A stretch of 64,000 nt of DNA from Cladocopium goreaui (Eukaryota > Sar > Dinophyceae > Suessiales > Symbiodiniaceae), in contig CAMXCT020001833.1 of NCBI GenBank assembly GCA_947184155.2, positions 62,001-126,000 of the forward strand. Reading direction: 5' to 3'. The notes below the pieces were generated by a model, which was given only the letters and a program-made list of their open reading frames with translations, was not told the DNA's origin and did no database searches. Both the position numbers and the translations under genes were made by a program. Below are positions 12,800 to 23,905 of this stretch, piece after piece; position 1 is the stretch's first letter; every line of letters starts with the position of its first letter.

Positions 12800-13480
12800 G
12801 TGTTCACCGAGTCGGTCATCTGGGGAGTCGTCTGCTGCTGGTTGCCATCATCCTAACAGCATTCAGGTACTTCAAAATTCTCGAACAATCACTTCTGTAC
12901 TTCCCAGAAAGGCATAGAAATGCTTCAAAGATCTCCAAAACTCTCAGGTTTCGGTGCTGCACCTCTCCCATAACTGGCATGAACGTTGGAGCATCCGCTC
13001 GCATATTCATCGGACCTTAGATTTTTGCCCTCTCCAGGTGCCCCACAGCACTGGCAGCGGCAGCACGACAGTGGCACTGAGCGCGAAGCAGGGGCAGCAG
13101 CCCCAAACAGGGCAACCAGCCATCGATGGCATCATGGCCCCATTCATGGGCGGTCCTGCACAAGGACCACCTTTTCCCATGGCAGTTGGACCACCTGCGC
13201 GGATTGAAACACCAGCTTACAGACGGCGTTGTCCAAAGATGCCGTGGCCCTTGGAAATATGTGTAAAATGTGGTTTTTCCTCAAGTTGAGATGGCCATTT
13301 TCGGGCAGCCAGTTTTCCGACAAACCCAAATCAACATCATCTGCTGAGAAAAGATGTCGTTCCCAACCTGCACCGAGACCACCTGTTCCGGCTTTCACCT
13401 CAAGTCTGGCTTGCCAGCCGACGTTCCAACTCCAAAATCAACTTCAAGAAGAAAATGTTCCAGGTCTGTATGCAAACTCC
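12800..13480 (+). CDS. Possible gene start: hydrophobic segment plus FPER motif, then Pro-rich exon
   Basis: On +, 12830-12950 reads LLLVAIILTAFRYFKILEQS then LLYFPERHRNASK. A membrane segment followed by LLYFPE resembles the start of ABHD13/Bem46-type alpha/beta hydrolases, but no hydrolase core (GxSxG) follows in the window. About 13038-13225 is a clear Pro/Gly-rich coding frame (PFMGGPAQGPPFPMAVGPPA) preceded by CTCTCCAG; 13335-13465 has two competing + frames. The two parts may be different genes. A - strand frame (13010-12816) competes for the first block. Confidence 0.33.
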
Positions 13481-13761
13481 TGAGAGGTGTTTCTTAAACT
13501 AGGTACCGGCGCTGATAGCGGACCCTTTTTTTATGATTTTGATTACAGCCATTCTTCATTGATTTGTTTAAAACTGTGGCGCCGTGACGATTTTGTTGCT
13601 TTTCCTTGAATTAGAAATGGTGTTTTCGTCCCACGTTACGCGCTAGGAATTTAATTCATTGGTCATTGAATCCTATTGGGCCAAATAATTTTCAAATGTG
13701 GATTTGGAAAACAGAATGAAAGACGGCGTTTCGCCCTTTTCTTTTTCTCTAATCATGGGTT

Positions 13762-13860
13762 CAGCGTAGCACCAAGAGCGTGCAGCAAATGACAAGAGAC
13801 ATGTTACAGCGTAGCATCAAGAGCGTGTGGCAAGTGACAAGAGACATGTTACAGCGTACC
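13762..13860. repeat. 45-bp direct repeat inside the MITE
   Basis: CAGCGTAGCA starts at 13762 and 13807 and a truncated third CAGCGTACC at 13852; the copies share AAGAGCGTG and GACAAGAGACATGTTA. Confidence 0.9.
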
Positions 13861-13920
13861 CCTTGCCCCCCCCACCCCCCCACCCCACCTGGTTCCCCAA
13901 GAAAATCACACTATCTTTCG

Positions 13921-14080
13921 TGCACAACTTCTAACTGACGTGTACAACTTCTAACTGACGTGCGCAACTTCTAACTGACGTGCACAACTTCTAACTGACG
14001 GGCACAACTTCTAACTGAAGTGCACAACTTCTAACTGAAGTGCACAACTTCTAACTGACGTGCACAACTTCTAACTGACG
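13921..14080. repeat. 20-bp tandem array x 8 inside the MITE
   Basis: Eight in-register copies of TGCACAACTTCTAACTGACG with single-base variants (TGT, TGC, GGC starts; GAAG ends). There are no unique spacers, so it is a minisatellite and not a CRISPR. Confidence 0.95.
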
Positions 14081-14369
14081 GGCAATGCGACAGCAAAAAT
14101 ACAGCAAAACCTGCGGGTCCGTTAACAACGCCGGTAGCTTAAACTAGGGAGAACTCAGGAACCCACCAAATTGATCTGTTTGAAGAAGGAAACAAAATGG
14201 AAACTGAAGTCTTTTTTGGGGTTTCCGAATCTTTAGAAAGACCCATAGATTGAAAATCCTTCCAAAAAAAATCCATGAAAACACGAAGGGAGTCCTAAGA
14301 CGTGCTTCGCCGATCTGAGGTCGCAACGGGATTCCCACAGCCCGAACAGAACCTCCATAAAGATAAAAT

Positions 14370-15830
14370 GGGACAACCATGCCATGGGATGCTGGAAGCC
14401 AAGGAGGTTGCACAGCTCAACAGTGCAGAGTTGGGGCAAGGCCTTGCCTGTGTTCTGCAGAGCATGCGTTGCCACAGTTTGTGCCTGAAACGAAGCATCC
14501 ATAGCATCCATAGCACCAGTCAAAAGCTCAAGCTGTTGCTTTTGTCCCAAAATCCCAACCAAATCCCAAGAAAATCCCAACAGAATCCCAACAAAATCAT
14601 ACAGAATCAGCAAAATTAAAATACACTTGCGGATTGGTTGAGGTCACCACAGGTCACAGTGTTGCCGCTTCGACCCCCGCATGGAGCTGCGCAGGGGGCT
14701 GCGCAGCCGCCGCAGCCCGGAAACTGAGCTGGCCTTGGGAATCCAGGAATCTTCTGAAAGGTGAGGATGCCACCCGGAAAAAAAAAAGGGTTGGTCTATC
14801 TCAATCAGGAGATGGAATTGTGGATGAAAAATTCGGACATGTTAGGCTTTTGCGTTGGTGCCTCAATACCTATGCCTGGCGGCCCCTTGATATCCTTCGA
14901 AGTTTGTAATACAATCCTTGAAGCCCTAAGAGATTGGGCACTTGAGGTTCAAAATTATAGTTTCCACTTGCTCAGACTGCGTTTTTTTGCATACTGAAAC
15001 AACAACACCTATGGCAGGAGTAGAAGTGAAGCTGCAGCAATGCAAATTCACTTGAGTGAGAAAGTCACTTGGCTTTTCTCTCTGGACTTCCATGCATAGT
15101 TTTCCGATAAATCCAATGGGTTTCGTCATGCTCAGCTGCATCAGCAAAGCTGGGTCTACAGCATCATTTGCGGCTGCCACGGCATCTGATCCGTCGCCAT
15201 AGACCACTCTCCCTGCATCCGATTCTCTCCACCATTGACGCTGCGACTCGGAAAACAAAAAATGGCATGGCGCAGACCTCCCGGGCCTGTGAATTAGGGT
15301 CTTCCAGGCCCATAAAGGCAAGGCGTCCAAAAGCCTGAAGCCCAATGGTCCAACATTCCGGATGAGTGTAAAACTATGGAAAAAAATTGAAAACAGAAAG
15401 AAACAGAAACAGAAACACAAAAGGATACAAAAGGTTTGTTTGAGATCTCCATCCCCTGCACAAACTTCTGCATTTGTGAGCAGTACAGCAGCTGGCCTCC
15501 ACTCCCTTCCCATCTTGAGGTCCTTTGGAGCCCTGCCAGGTCCAAATCATCCGGAAAAATTCGTGGGACGGAAGCTGATTTCAACAAGAAGAGATCACCT
15601 AATTTCGACAGCTTGAAACACCCAAGTTTCCAGCCATATGAGCCATTCCCATACACCAACTCTATCCGTCAAATCCATCCGACCATCCGATCTGTCAGAT
15701 TTCCTAACTTCTACCCACAAAATATGGCTCGCCTTGGAGCCCTTCTTGCCACGCCCTTTGTCTCCGCCTTTGCCCCCTGGGAAAACATCGATGCGAATTA
15801 TGGGATTATCTGGAAATCATGTTGATGGAA
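14370..15830 (-). CDS. Unidentified multi-exon gene
   Basis: Coding-like - strand blocks run from high to low coordinate: about 15785-15610 (GGDKGRGKKGSKASHILWVE), 15600-15430 (FPDDLDLAGLQRTSRWEGSG, LLYCSQMQKFVQGMEIS), 15365-14995 (DALPLWAWKTLIHRPGRSAP, YGDGSDAVAAANDAVDPALL, TKPIGFIGKLCMEVQREKPS), 14745-14660 (Ala-rich) and 14550-14370 (QQLELLTGAMDAMDASFQA, GKALPQLCTVELCNLLGFQH). I cannot assign a family. The order and shared strand make a single gene likely, upstream of nothing recognisable and downstream of the Mei2-like gene on the same strand. Exon joins are inferred. Confidence 0.5.
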
Positions 15831-16103
15831 ATTCCTGACAAGACTAGATCAATACTGAAGATATGCAAAAACATTATACTTCACTTTGTCCAACCAATGT
15901 TTAGGGTTGAGCTTGAAGGCTTCCAGCAAGATCTTCCACCAGATTCCAGGCCTCGACCAGCACCTTTTCTGTCCTTTCAACCGAGAGTGTGGAAAATGAA
16001 AAAAATCGTCAGCGTATTTCTTGCTGCTTTCTTACCCTGCTAAAAGTCCAATTTATATCATTTTTGAAAAAATGTTTGTAATGTTGGTAGTGTTTAAACG
16101 CGC

Positions 16104-19100
16104 CTAGGCAAAAAACCATCCAGTTTCATTGTCAGAGAATATCTCTTCCCAAAATGTTAAAATCTCAGAAAATGAGAAAACGCCATTTGTTGCAACTTGT
16201 TGCAGATTCAACACGTTTTCAACATCAATTTCATCCAGGTCCTGAGAGTCGTCAGGATGTCTGAGGAAGAGAGGCCGGTAAGCCGGATCCTGGCAAGGCG
16301 CGACCCGCGTGCGCAGGGCACGTCGAAAATCAACTCGCGCAAGTGGATCAACTCGCTTGTCACTGGAGAGAGAATCATTCCCACTATTCTTTGACATGCG
16401 AAACAACTATGGGATGTTTCGGTTCTCCTCAGCCTGTGCGACTCTAGTCGAGGAGTAGTACCTACAAGCAAGTCGATGTGAGTTTGCCTTTCTTAGGCTT
16501 TGAGCCCATCGACAAACCGTGAGTTGACCAAAACTTGGCGCACTTGTAATTCCTGTCATATCCCTGAATGGAGGCGGGCATCACCTCACAACAGATCCAA
16601 CGATTCCCTTGAGCAAAGTACTTCACAAGAAGTGGATAAATACGTGTATAATATATATATATATATATTATATATATACACTATCATGTGGATGGTGGGT
16701 TGGATGTTGATTCTTCAGCAAGTCATTACTATTCACTCCAAATATTTGCAGCTCTAAGGAGCACACCACCACCGTTTTGTGGGAGTTGAAGCGTCGCATC
16801 TTCTTGCCCTGGAAGGCTGCGGCGAAGGAGTTCGCCAAGGCCGGCTCCGTGAAGTTAATAAAACCTCAGCAGCAGCCAGCAGGCTGGGGGTTCAACCTAG
16901 TGATCCTTGTGGATAGGGGTTGAAAATTTAGGGGAAAACCATGGAAAACCCAAAATAACTATTGTTGAGAGTTATCTTTTGGCTTAGAAAATTTTTTTTA
17001 GGTTTATTTTTTTTGCGATTTCGATATGATTTTGTTATGATTTTGTTATGGTTTCGATATGGTGGAAAATATGGTTTTTTTATGGTCTGAAACCACCTCA
17101 TCAAAGCGATATGAATTTCAATATGTTTCTTTTATGGTGTGGACATGCCTCCAGCTTGCATATTTTGATTTTTTCTAGATTCTAGATATATGTATATATA
17201 TGTATATTTCTATTAAATATCATTATTATTAATATATTATATATGTACAAAAATTTACTATTACTAAATTTATTAAAGAAAAAATAAATATATAAATGTA
17301 AAAAGGAAAAAATGTCAAGAGAACATTACTATATATTTTTGTATATTATTGGAAAATGCATATTTGAATTAAAGTAAGAAGAAGTAAACTGAAATATAAG
17401 AAAAGTATGACGAGAATTTTACTAATATTATCTTATATTTGAGGCCACGAAAAATATAAATTGAAATATAAGAAACAAGTAAAAAGATATTTTTACTATT
17501 TATATGTCAGCTAAAGAGAAAAGAGTTATAAGTTGAAATGAAAGAAGAAGTGTAAGGAATGCCTAATGAATAACAATTAAAAGTCAAACATTTTTCAAAA
17601 ATATCATTTAACATTGAAAATCTGCAAGGGCAGGTGAAAACAGTCAAGGGTATCGGATAAGAAAACCAAATTTTTAAATCAACAAGTCTTAGTTGTAGTT
17701 CAAAGACGATAAGTGGAAACCAAATGAAAAAAGTTAATTAACTAACTAACTATCGAAACACTCATATGTATAATTAAAAATTTTAAAGAGCTTCCAGATT
17801 GGGTCACTAAGGCAAGAGAGCCGTGATGCTTTTCTTGACTAAACTGACTGACTAAAGGCGGCTAGCCGCCAAATAGACACGGAATCCTTAACATTGGACA
17901 CCATGGTTCAATCACGGACTACGCTGACACTGCTACACACACACACAGCACATGGGTTCAGTAGGGTTTACACTTAAACTGTCGTTTTTATGTCAGCCCT
18001 CCTTCCTTCTGAGATAGCAATGGTAACCACCCAGAACAGCGGCCGTCACAAAGGAAGCCATGGGTTTCTGAATGGTTGTGCCCCAAGCCTATGTGATTAA
18101 TGATTAATGATTGATTAATGCCATAGAGCATAGGCCTTCGGCCATGGGCATAGGCATAGGAGCTCAAAAACTTTGTTTAGCTGAGCTGGTTTAGCTTAGC
18201 TGAGCTGTTTAGCTTAGCTCAACAACTTTGTCTGGTTTTTAAATATGTTTAATTTAAAATAAAAACACGACATACGCCACATACGCAACAGGAAAGCTGT
18301 AAAGCAGGAAAACATGCTTTTGGTTTTCCAGGTGTAAAATTTTGTTTCAAGTACATGCGCATCGCTCGCATTTACGCCCGCCTACGCGACGCATAAACTC
18401 CAAACATGTGCCATGCAAGGTTTTGAGACAAACACAGGTTTGAAGGTTTTTGGCTTCTAAGACCCTAGGAAAGTTCACATTGAACTTTCAAAAGTGCAAC
18501 TCTCTTTGTCATAATACATTATATACGAGTTTTCACACAAAGCGCGGATGCGTCACCGATACCAGTTCAGATTCTAGCGGAGCCAAACATGTGCCAATCA
18601 TTGCTTCATCAGTTCGCTGTTGGCGCATTGTGGCCCCCACTTTTACTGTTTCATCCCACGCTGTCACTGTTCACGTTAGTCACTAGCCATTAGTCACGCA
18701 CTAGTCAGTTTTCAATACCACTCTGCCCCGTTCTGCTCTGAAAAAGGGCAAGTTAGGCCCAAGGTTAAAATCAAAGACATGCGAGTCAACTGCCCAGCAC
18801 CTTTTTTCCCTTCTCAGGCTTCTCAGAGCGATGTGCCAAGACTTCCCAGAAAGAGCCTACATGGCCTAACGGGGATGATGCGAGTCAAACGCAAACCACA
18901 GGTACAGAGATATATGATTTGATTTTTCTGTGCTTGTGACTTAAGATCACAGCCGTCCATATTCCAGGATAGAGAATGCAACTGCTGCAAGGGGAGCAAG
19001 GTTCCATATTTGTTCACTGTTATGGATTTCCAGTGCTGCCTCACACACTGTAGAAACGGAGGGCCCAGCAGAATTTTCATAGTGCAACTTGGGATCGGAG

Positions 19101-22100
19101 ATAGGGCCTTTTTGTTGTGGTGTGGGTGGCTGAAAACGTAAGGTTTCTGTGACAAAATCAGAGCATGAAAAATCAACCATATCAAAACCATATCAAAATC
19201 ATATCAAAACCATAAAATCAACCATAACAAAATCATATCAAAATCATTAAAAAAAAACGAAACATATGTTTTTTATGATTTTGATATGATTTCGATATGA
19301 TTTCGATATGATTTTGATATGATTTTGATATGCCAAAGGTTATGGTTTTCTTATGGTTTTGGAGTGCCTCCGTTTTTTGGATATGATTTCGTTATGGTCT
19401 TAGGACGGTGTATGCTGTCTGGTTTGGGGCACTTTGCTCCTAGTTGAGTGGTGTCTAGTTTGCAGGGGGACATGTGAACCAATCCCCGGCCACACCTCCC
19501 ATGCACCCCCGTCGCCGGACCCCGGCCACACCTCCCTCCGCCCACACCTTCCACCCCCGTCGCCGGACCCCGACCACACCTCCCACCCCCGTCGCCGGAC
19601 CCCGGCCACACCTCCCATCCCGTCGCCGGACAGTGGAACCACTGAGGAACTCTCCGATTTCAAACTTTGGTTTCTTTCTGATTTTTTTTGATCTCCAGGC
19701 ACGTTGCAGCATGCTACAGACCTACAGAGTCCAGTTTGAATTTAAGTTTTTCTATTTTGGGGGTGAAGCTGGCAAGAAGAAGAGGTTTCCAATGTTGCTG
19801 CAAACTGAGTTTAGGGTTTAGTCACTCTTTCCACATTCCATTTACCAGTTCATGTCGTCGTGTCTTTGCACTGTTGCAAGCTTCATCTCATCGCTATTCC
19901 CATGCACAAGCCATTCCTACCTACAGGCAATCCTTTTCCTATTCATATTATAGCGTCGTGTCCCTTTTTCAAAACTTCTGTCCCGGTGTTTGTGTGCCAT
20001 GCACTCACTACTATAACAACTGTTACTACTGATGATGACTTGACTTTATCCGAACTGTCTTGATGATGTCATGGACCGACATAAGCTATGACAGCTATGA
20101 CAGACTAACTGCCTTGACTAAGTGACTATCTGAACTTGAACTATGACTATGACTATGACGATGGCTATGGAGGCAATTCGACTGGACCTTGCGAATGGAT
20201 CCATACACAGTGTACAATGACTTACATTGCTTTTGGGCTTATTGGGCTATTGGGAAAACAGTTTCATGTGATCTTCCAAAGGATATATCGGTAAGGCAGG
20301 GCTAAGGAAACTGTGACATTTGACATGTCTTGAACTGCCAGCATGACTAGCAGACTAGATGAGATTGCAAGTGTGACAAGGGTACTCTCTGGAGATTTTG
20401 TGAAAATATCGCAGAGCTGATAAACAGGAAGGATAAGCCGATACGCTGACGACAGAAAAGAGATAAGAATCAGAATGATTGAGTAGAATGTGTAAACTTG
20501 AGTTGAGTAGAATAGATAGTAATAGATTCAGATCAAAATGTTTGTTTATGATGAAAAAGTAATGCCGGATGTCAGATATGACATCAGGCAAAATAGAATT
20601 GAATAGAATAGAATACATGACAACAAAAAAGAATCGAGTTGTGTGATCAAGCTGCTAGCTACTAGTTACTGCTAGCAGCTAGCTAGTTGCCTGTTACTAG
20701 CTGCTAAGCTGCTAGGTGCTAGCTGCTAGCTGCTTGATCAACAGAAGCTACACACCAGAACCCAAGAATATATGCCAAGTAAAAACGTCAGATAGGACAG
20801 GAAAGAAGAAAATACATCTCATAGAAAACTTTGAACAAATCTAATGAATCTAATGAATCTGTGAAGAGGCACCTTAGGACCGCCTTAGGACCTATGGACC
20901 TATGGCTTTGTGGACCAACCAAAAGTGAAAATCGATTTCAATATCATTCTCTTCGTTTCGCTCTACTAGTTACTAGTTCCTTTTTATAATTATACTTAGT
21001 TTAGCTTCTAAAAACCAAAAAATCTTAAAACATCAAGCAAAACTGAAAGACAAAACTAGTAGATTTTGAATGATGGTACTGATCAGGCAAGGATTTTTTT
21101 CAGCCTAAAATCTAAAAGCATTTTTTGCAGTTGATTTAGATTTAATTATATGTTTAAAGATAAATATTTTCTGGATTTTTTCAATTCTGAAATGTCCATT
21201 AAAATAACAAATTGATTTTTTTACAAAAAAATATACGACCAGCCATAACAAATTTCATAAGAAAAAAATGAAGCACTCCAGGACCATAACAAAACCATAT
21301 CGAAATCATAACTGTTTTCAGGACAGGCAAAAAAAACATAAAATCAACCATAAGGAAACCATAACAAAACCATAACAAAACCATATCGAAATCACAAAAA
21401 AAAAAATCTATAAAATAATTTCTCTAGGCAAATGATAACTCTCAAAACTATTGGTTACTCGTCATTTTCCCTCATAAAAGAGCCACGTTACGGGTATACC
21501 GTATATACTTATATGGATACCCTGAAATACCCTGTGCCCAAAAAAACAAATGGCCCGTCAGAATTTTGGATTCAAGCAGCAGTCGATTAGTGATTAGGGG
21601 ATTCCAAGTTTGGATGCGATGGAGCTTCCTTCAACGATTCTCGCGGTGATTTGTGGTCTGTGCAAGATGCAACCAGCTGCTTACTGTACCACTCTGTCAC
21701 AATCAGGGATCTTTAGCTATGGCTGTGTCCTTGTTCCCCTCTCTCTTTGCCACTCTGCCCCCTATATGATCACAAAACCCGTGGAAACACTTAGGCCAAC
21801 CTGAGGCTTGAGCAATAGCCAAGATTTGCAGCATTGCCTTTGTGTTGACTGACAGACCCACATCCAGACTTCGTGGACTTGCTGCTAGCTCGCCATCCAT
21901 GTCACCCCCAAAATTCCCGAAAAACTGCCTTTCATAGCAATCGTTTGAGTTGTGGCTGTTGGCTGTTCAATGCTGTCCATAAAGTTCTTCCGTTAAAAAA
22001 AGGCTGGTAAACGTCCCTGGTCCAGCTGTCCAGAAAAATGCTTTCGCCCAGCGGCTGTGGTCCATCGGAAGGTAGAAAAAGTCAAAGTCGGACTGGCAAA

Positions 22101-22850
22101 GCGACAAACTTTGGCCCACCCTTTTATGTGGCACGACATTTTGGGAGTCGAGTCATGTGGGAAACTCCGGATCCCCAAAGTCTAGACGTGCTCCCAATCA
22201 TTCCTGCAGCAAAGAGCTGCAAAGCACCTGCACTCGGAAACCAGCGTCCGCCAATTCGTCCAACAGCATCTGTTGTCTGTACCTCACACAGATCACCAAT
22301 GGACACCTGGGGACCTCTGGAGTAACTGGGGTCCTTACCATGTTGCAACCAACCGCTTGGAAGTGGCATCATTACTTGCCAAAACTGACATGCTATGACC
22401 ATAGTTTTGGAGGTGCCAGACAACTTGCAAGTGGGAGTGGCTCAGATTGGCAGATTGGTATATACCTATTCCAAACAATGATAAAGGAATAACGGATGAA
22501 GACTGCATGAGCTAGACGGAAAGCGTCATGTGGTTCACTCGTGTGATCTTATGGCTTTGTCTCAAGAGCTCATGCAGCACTTCATTTTCGAGACCCAGCA
22601 GGTCGCCCAGGTCCACAAGATCCACAAGGCCGTGCTAAGACGCTGACTTGTTGGGCAGGTTTCTCATCATCACCGTTGTTACATCATTCCAAGGTGGTTC
22701 CTGGGCGGTGCCATTCCAAGAGAGCCGTCGATGTCGCACATTGTGCTGCGCGCATCTGCGCGCCTTGCTGGTGATGTCATTGTTCTTCAACGCGTTGATG
22801 CCCTCAGTGGAAAAAAACATGTGGACATAGTTCCCCACAATTTCTGGAAC
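16104..22850 (-). CDS. Mei2-like RRM RNA-binding protein gene, multi-exon, with a transposon-laden intron
   Basis: The Mei2-type C-terminal RRM is assembled from separate - exons in correct order: 22800-22648 (VTTVMMRNLPNK, RNP2), 22281-22229 (YRQQMLLDELADAGFRVQ), 22094-22041 (DFDFFYLPMDHSRWAK), a 24-base micro-exon 21837-21814 (GNAANLGY), 16868-16757 (CFINFTEPALANSFAAAFQG, then KKMRRFNSHKTVVVC, RNP1 and the FNS-K signature), and 16406-16104 (QDPAYRPLFLR and an acidic tail to the stop). Mei2-like proteins bind RNA and control meiosis or development in fungi and plants; in dinoflagellates the family is expanded and its role unknown. Joins imply a GC donor (GGCTATT|GCTCAAG) and AG|G acceptors. 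The ~4.9-kb intron between LGY and CFINF contains the foldback element. N-terminal exons may lie at 22980-23860. Confidence 0.8.
16650..16682. repeat. TA microsatellite in Mei2-like intron
   Basis: Run of alternating TA, read directly. Confidence 0.85.
16755..16868 (-). CDS. Mei2-like RRM exon carrying RNP1
   Basis: Minus-strand exon preceded by CTGCTGAG (acceptor). It encodes FINFTEPALANSFAAAFQGK followed by KMRRFNSHKTVVVC. The F-I-N-F core of RNP1 and the FNS..K motif are diagnostic of the Mei2 RRM. The preceding codon is completed by the micro-exon at 21814-21837. Confidence 0.8.
17160..17780. other. Markedly AT-rich block inside the foldback element
   Basis: Almost all A and T with stretches such as TATTAAATATCATTATTATT; far richer in A/T than the surrounding window. 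No coding frame. Confidence 0.7.
19160..19410. repeat. Internal inverted repeat of CATATCAAAATC / GATTTTGATATG units
   Basis: Units in CATATCAAAACC orientation (19175-19240) face units in GATTTTGATATG orientation (19277-19335) around a centre near 19250. The outward sequence TTATGGTTTTGGAGTGCCTCC matches the inverse of that at 21275-21300. Confidence 0.75.
19480..19632. repeat. GC-rich minisatellite (CACACCTCCC...GTCGCCGGACCCC)
   Basis: GTCGCCGGAC recurs at about 19509, 19559, 19592 and 19622 with CCACACCTCCC between. The frames it opens encode repeated RRTPATPP- or GRGPATGV-like peptides and are not taken as genes. Confidence 0.85.
20644..20750. repeat. CTAGCTGCTAG-rich imperfect palindrome
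   Basis: Begins GTGTGATCAAGCTGCTAG and ends CTAGCTGCTTGATCA, with many GCTAGC/CTAGCAG units between; the ends are inverted copies. Confidence 0.7.
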
Positions 22851-22899
22851 CCCAAAGTGAAGGTTTCCAGGAGACAGTCAATAGTACAGTATTACAGGA

Positions 22900-23860
22900 A
22901 AGGGATTGGATACCATTCGGGATCTTTTCCAGCTGTTTCAAGGTCCTCTGTGACCTTGTGGCATCACACTAAGCGTTGAACTGGTCCCTGGCGCGACACC
23001 TTATTTGCACTCTGCTCCTTGACCTGCAAATGACTAGAATATGACTAGATGATGGCCCGGGGTTGGCTTTGTAAAAACGAATTCTCAATCTGAGTAAATT
23101 CACTAGACTTGCTAGACTGGCTGACTGGCTCCAATCGGTTCATTTTGGGTCCAAATGTCTGCCTGGACCTACCCGTTATCGTTCTACTCCGGCCTGGCTG
23201 CTTTGCCGTGGCACATATGGTGGTGGCGAAGCCTGCCGGGGCAGGGCACAGTAATTCCGTGGAAAAAATATGGAAAAATAGCTGCTAAAAGAATCCTTTT
23301 CACCATTTTTCACCCCAAAACATGTAGCATACTTTCACCGACCGGCATAGTCCGTGCCTCAAAGCCAGGGGATTGTGGCAAAGCACCAGGATCCAACACA
23401 CCCATAGTCGGTTGAAGGTGCCCTGACCTCAAATTAATGGACAGTGCATCGATGTGCATCACATCAAGCACTCCAAAGAAAAATATAAATTTCACATTGA
23501 AAGTTTCAGCTCGGGTGGCATCATTAGTTCACTGAAGAGCTGTCTGCTGTTCAACAAAACAGTTTGTCGTATCACTTCTTATTGGGGGGTCTCGACCAAA
23601 GCACACAGTCCAAGACAAAACGAAATATCGAGCCAGGAATGAAAACCGAAGGCTTGTTATCCCTTGACCCTGGGCAACAACGGATCCTTAAAATGACACC
23701 ATGACGGGAGACCCCTGCCCTGGATGTGTCGAGGAGGTCGAAGGTGGAGCCATAGCAAAGGGCAGCGGAGGCATCTCTTCGGGAACCTGCCACTTTCGAC
23801 AAACGAATCAGCTGGAGTCGATGTCAAAAATCTCTCTCGCATGACTTTTCAACGGCTTTT
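22900..23860 (-). CDS. Candidate N-terminal exons of the Mei2-like gene
   Basis: On -, 23430-23310 reads HLQPTMGVLDPGALPQSPGF then EARTMPVGESML; 23800-23690 has a Pro-rich frame (PPLPFAMAPPSTSSTHPGQG). Both are coding-like and lie directly upstream of the RRM exons on the same strand. Mei2-like proteins have long, poorly conserved N-termini, so these can be assigned only by position. Confidence 0.35.
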
Positions 23861-23905
23861 TCAAGGCAGGCGTGGAAGATTGGAAGATTGAGAACAGTTC
23901 ACAGT

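Larger units (their letters stand above)
13493..14148. mobile_element. MITE-like non-autonomous DNA transposon with TIRs and 11-bp target-site duplication
   Basis: Left terminal repeat TACCGGCGCTGATAGCGGACCC at 13504-13525; right end 14115-14136 is its inverse with 3 mismatches in 22. Immediately outside, the same 11 bases CTTAAACTAGG occur at 13493-13503 and 14138-14148, a target-site duplication. The ~633-bp element has no transposase frame. Its interior carries a 45-bp repeat, a C-rich tract (about 13861-13890) and an eight-copy 20-bp array. A 9-11 bp duplication would suit a Mutator-like family, but superfamily is inference. Confidence 0.78.
16955..21455. mobile_element. Foldback-type element(s) with inverted ends and internal GATTTYGATATG repeats
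   Basis: The left end reads CTATTGTTGAGAGTTATC (about 16963) followed by GATTTCGATATG and GATTTTGTTATG repeats. The right end (21380-21450), reverse-complemented, reads CAATAGTTTTGAGAGTTATC followed by a T-run, GTGATTTCGATATGG and TTTTGTTATGG. Both flanks also share GGGAAAA. In the middle (19160-19400) a second inverted pair of the same repeats meets head to head, so this may be two abutting elements of about 2.3 and 2.2 kb, or one with an inner foldback. No transposase frame was found. The whole lies inside a Mei2-like intron. Confidence 0.6.

Noticed and set aside
13921-14080. CRISPR-like regular repeat
   Set aside because: Twenty-base units are contiguous with no spacers, and the genome is eukaryotic.
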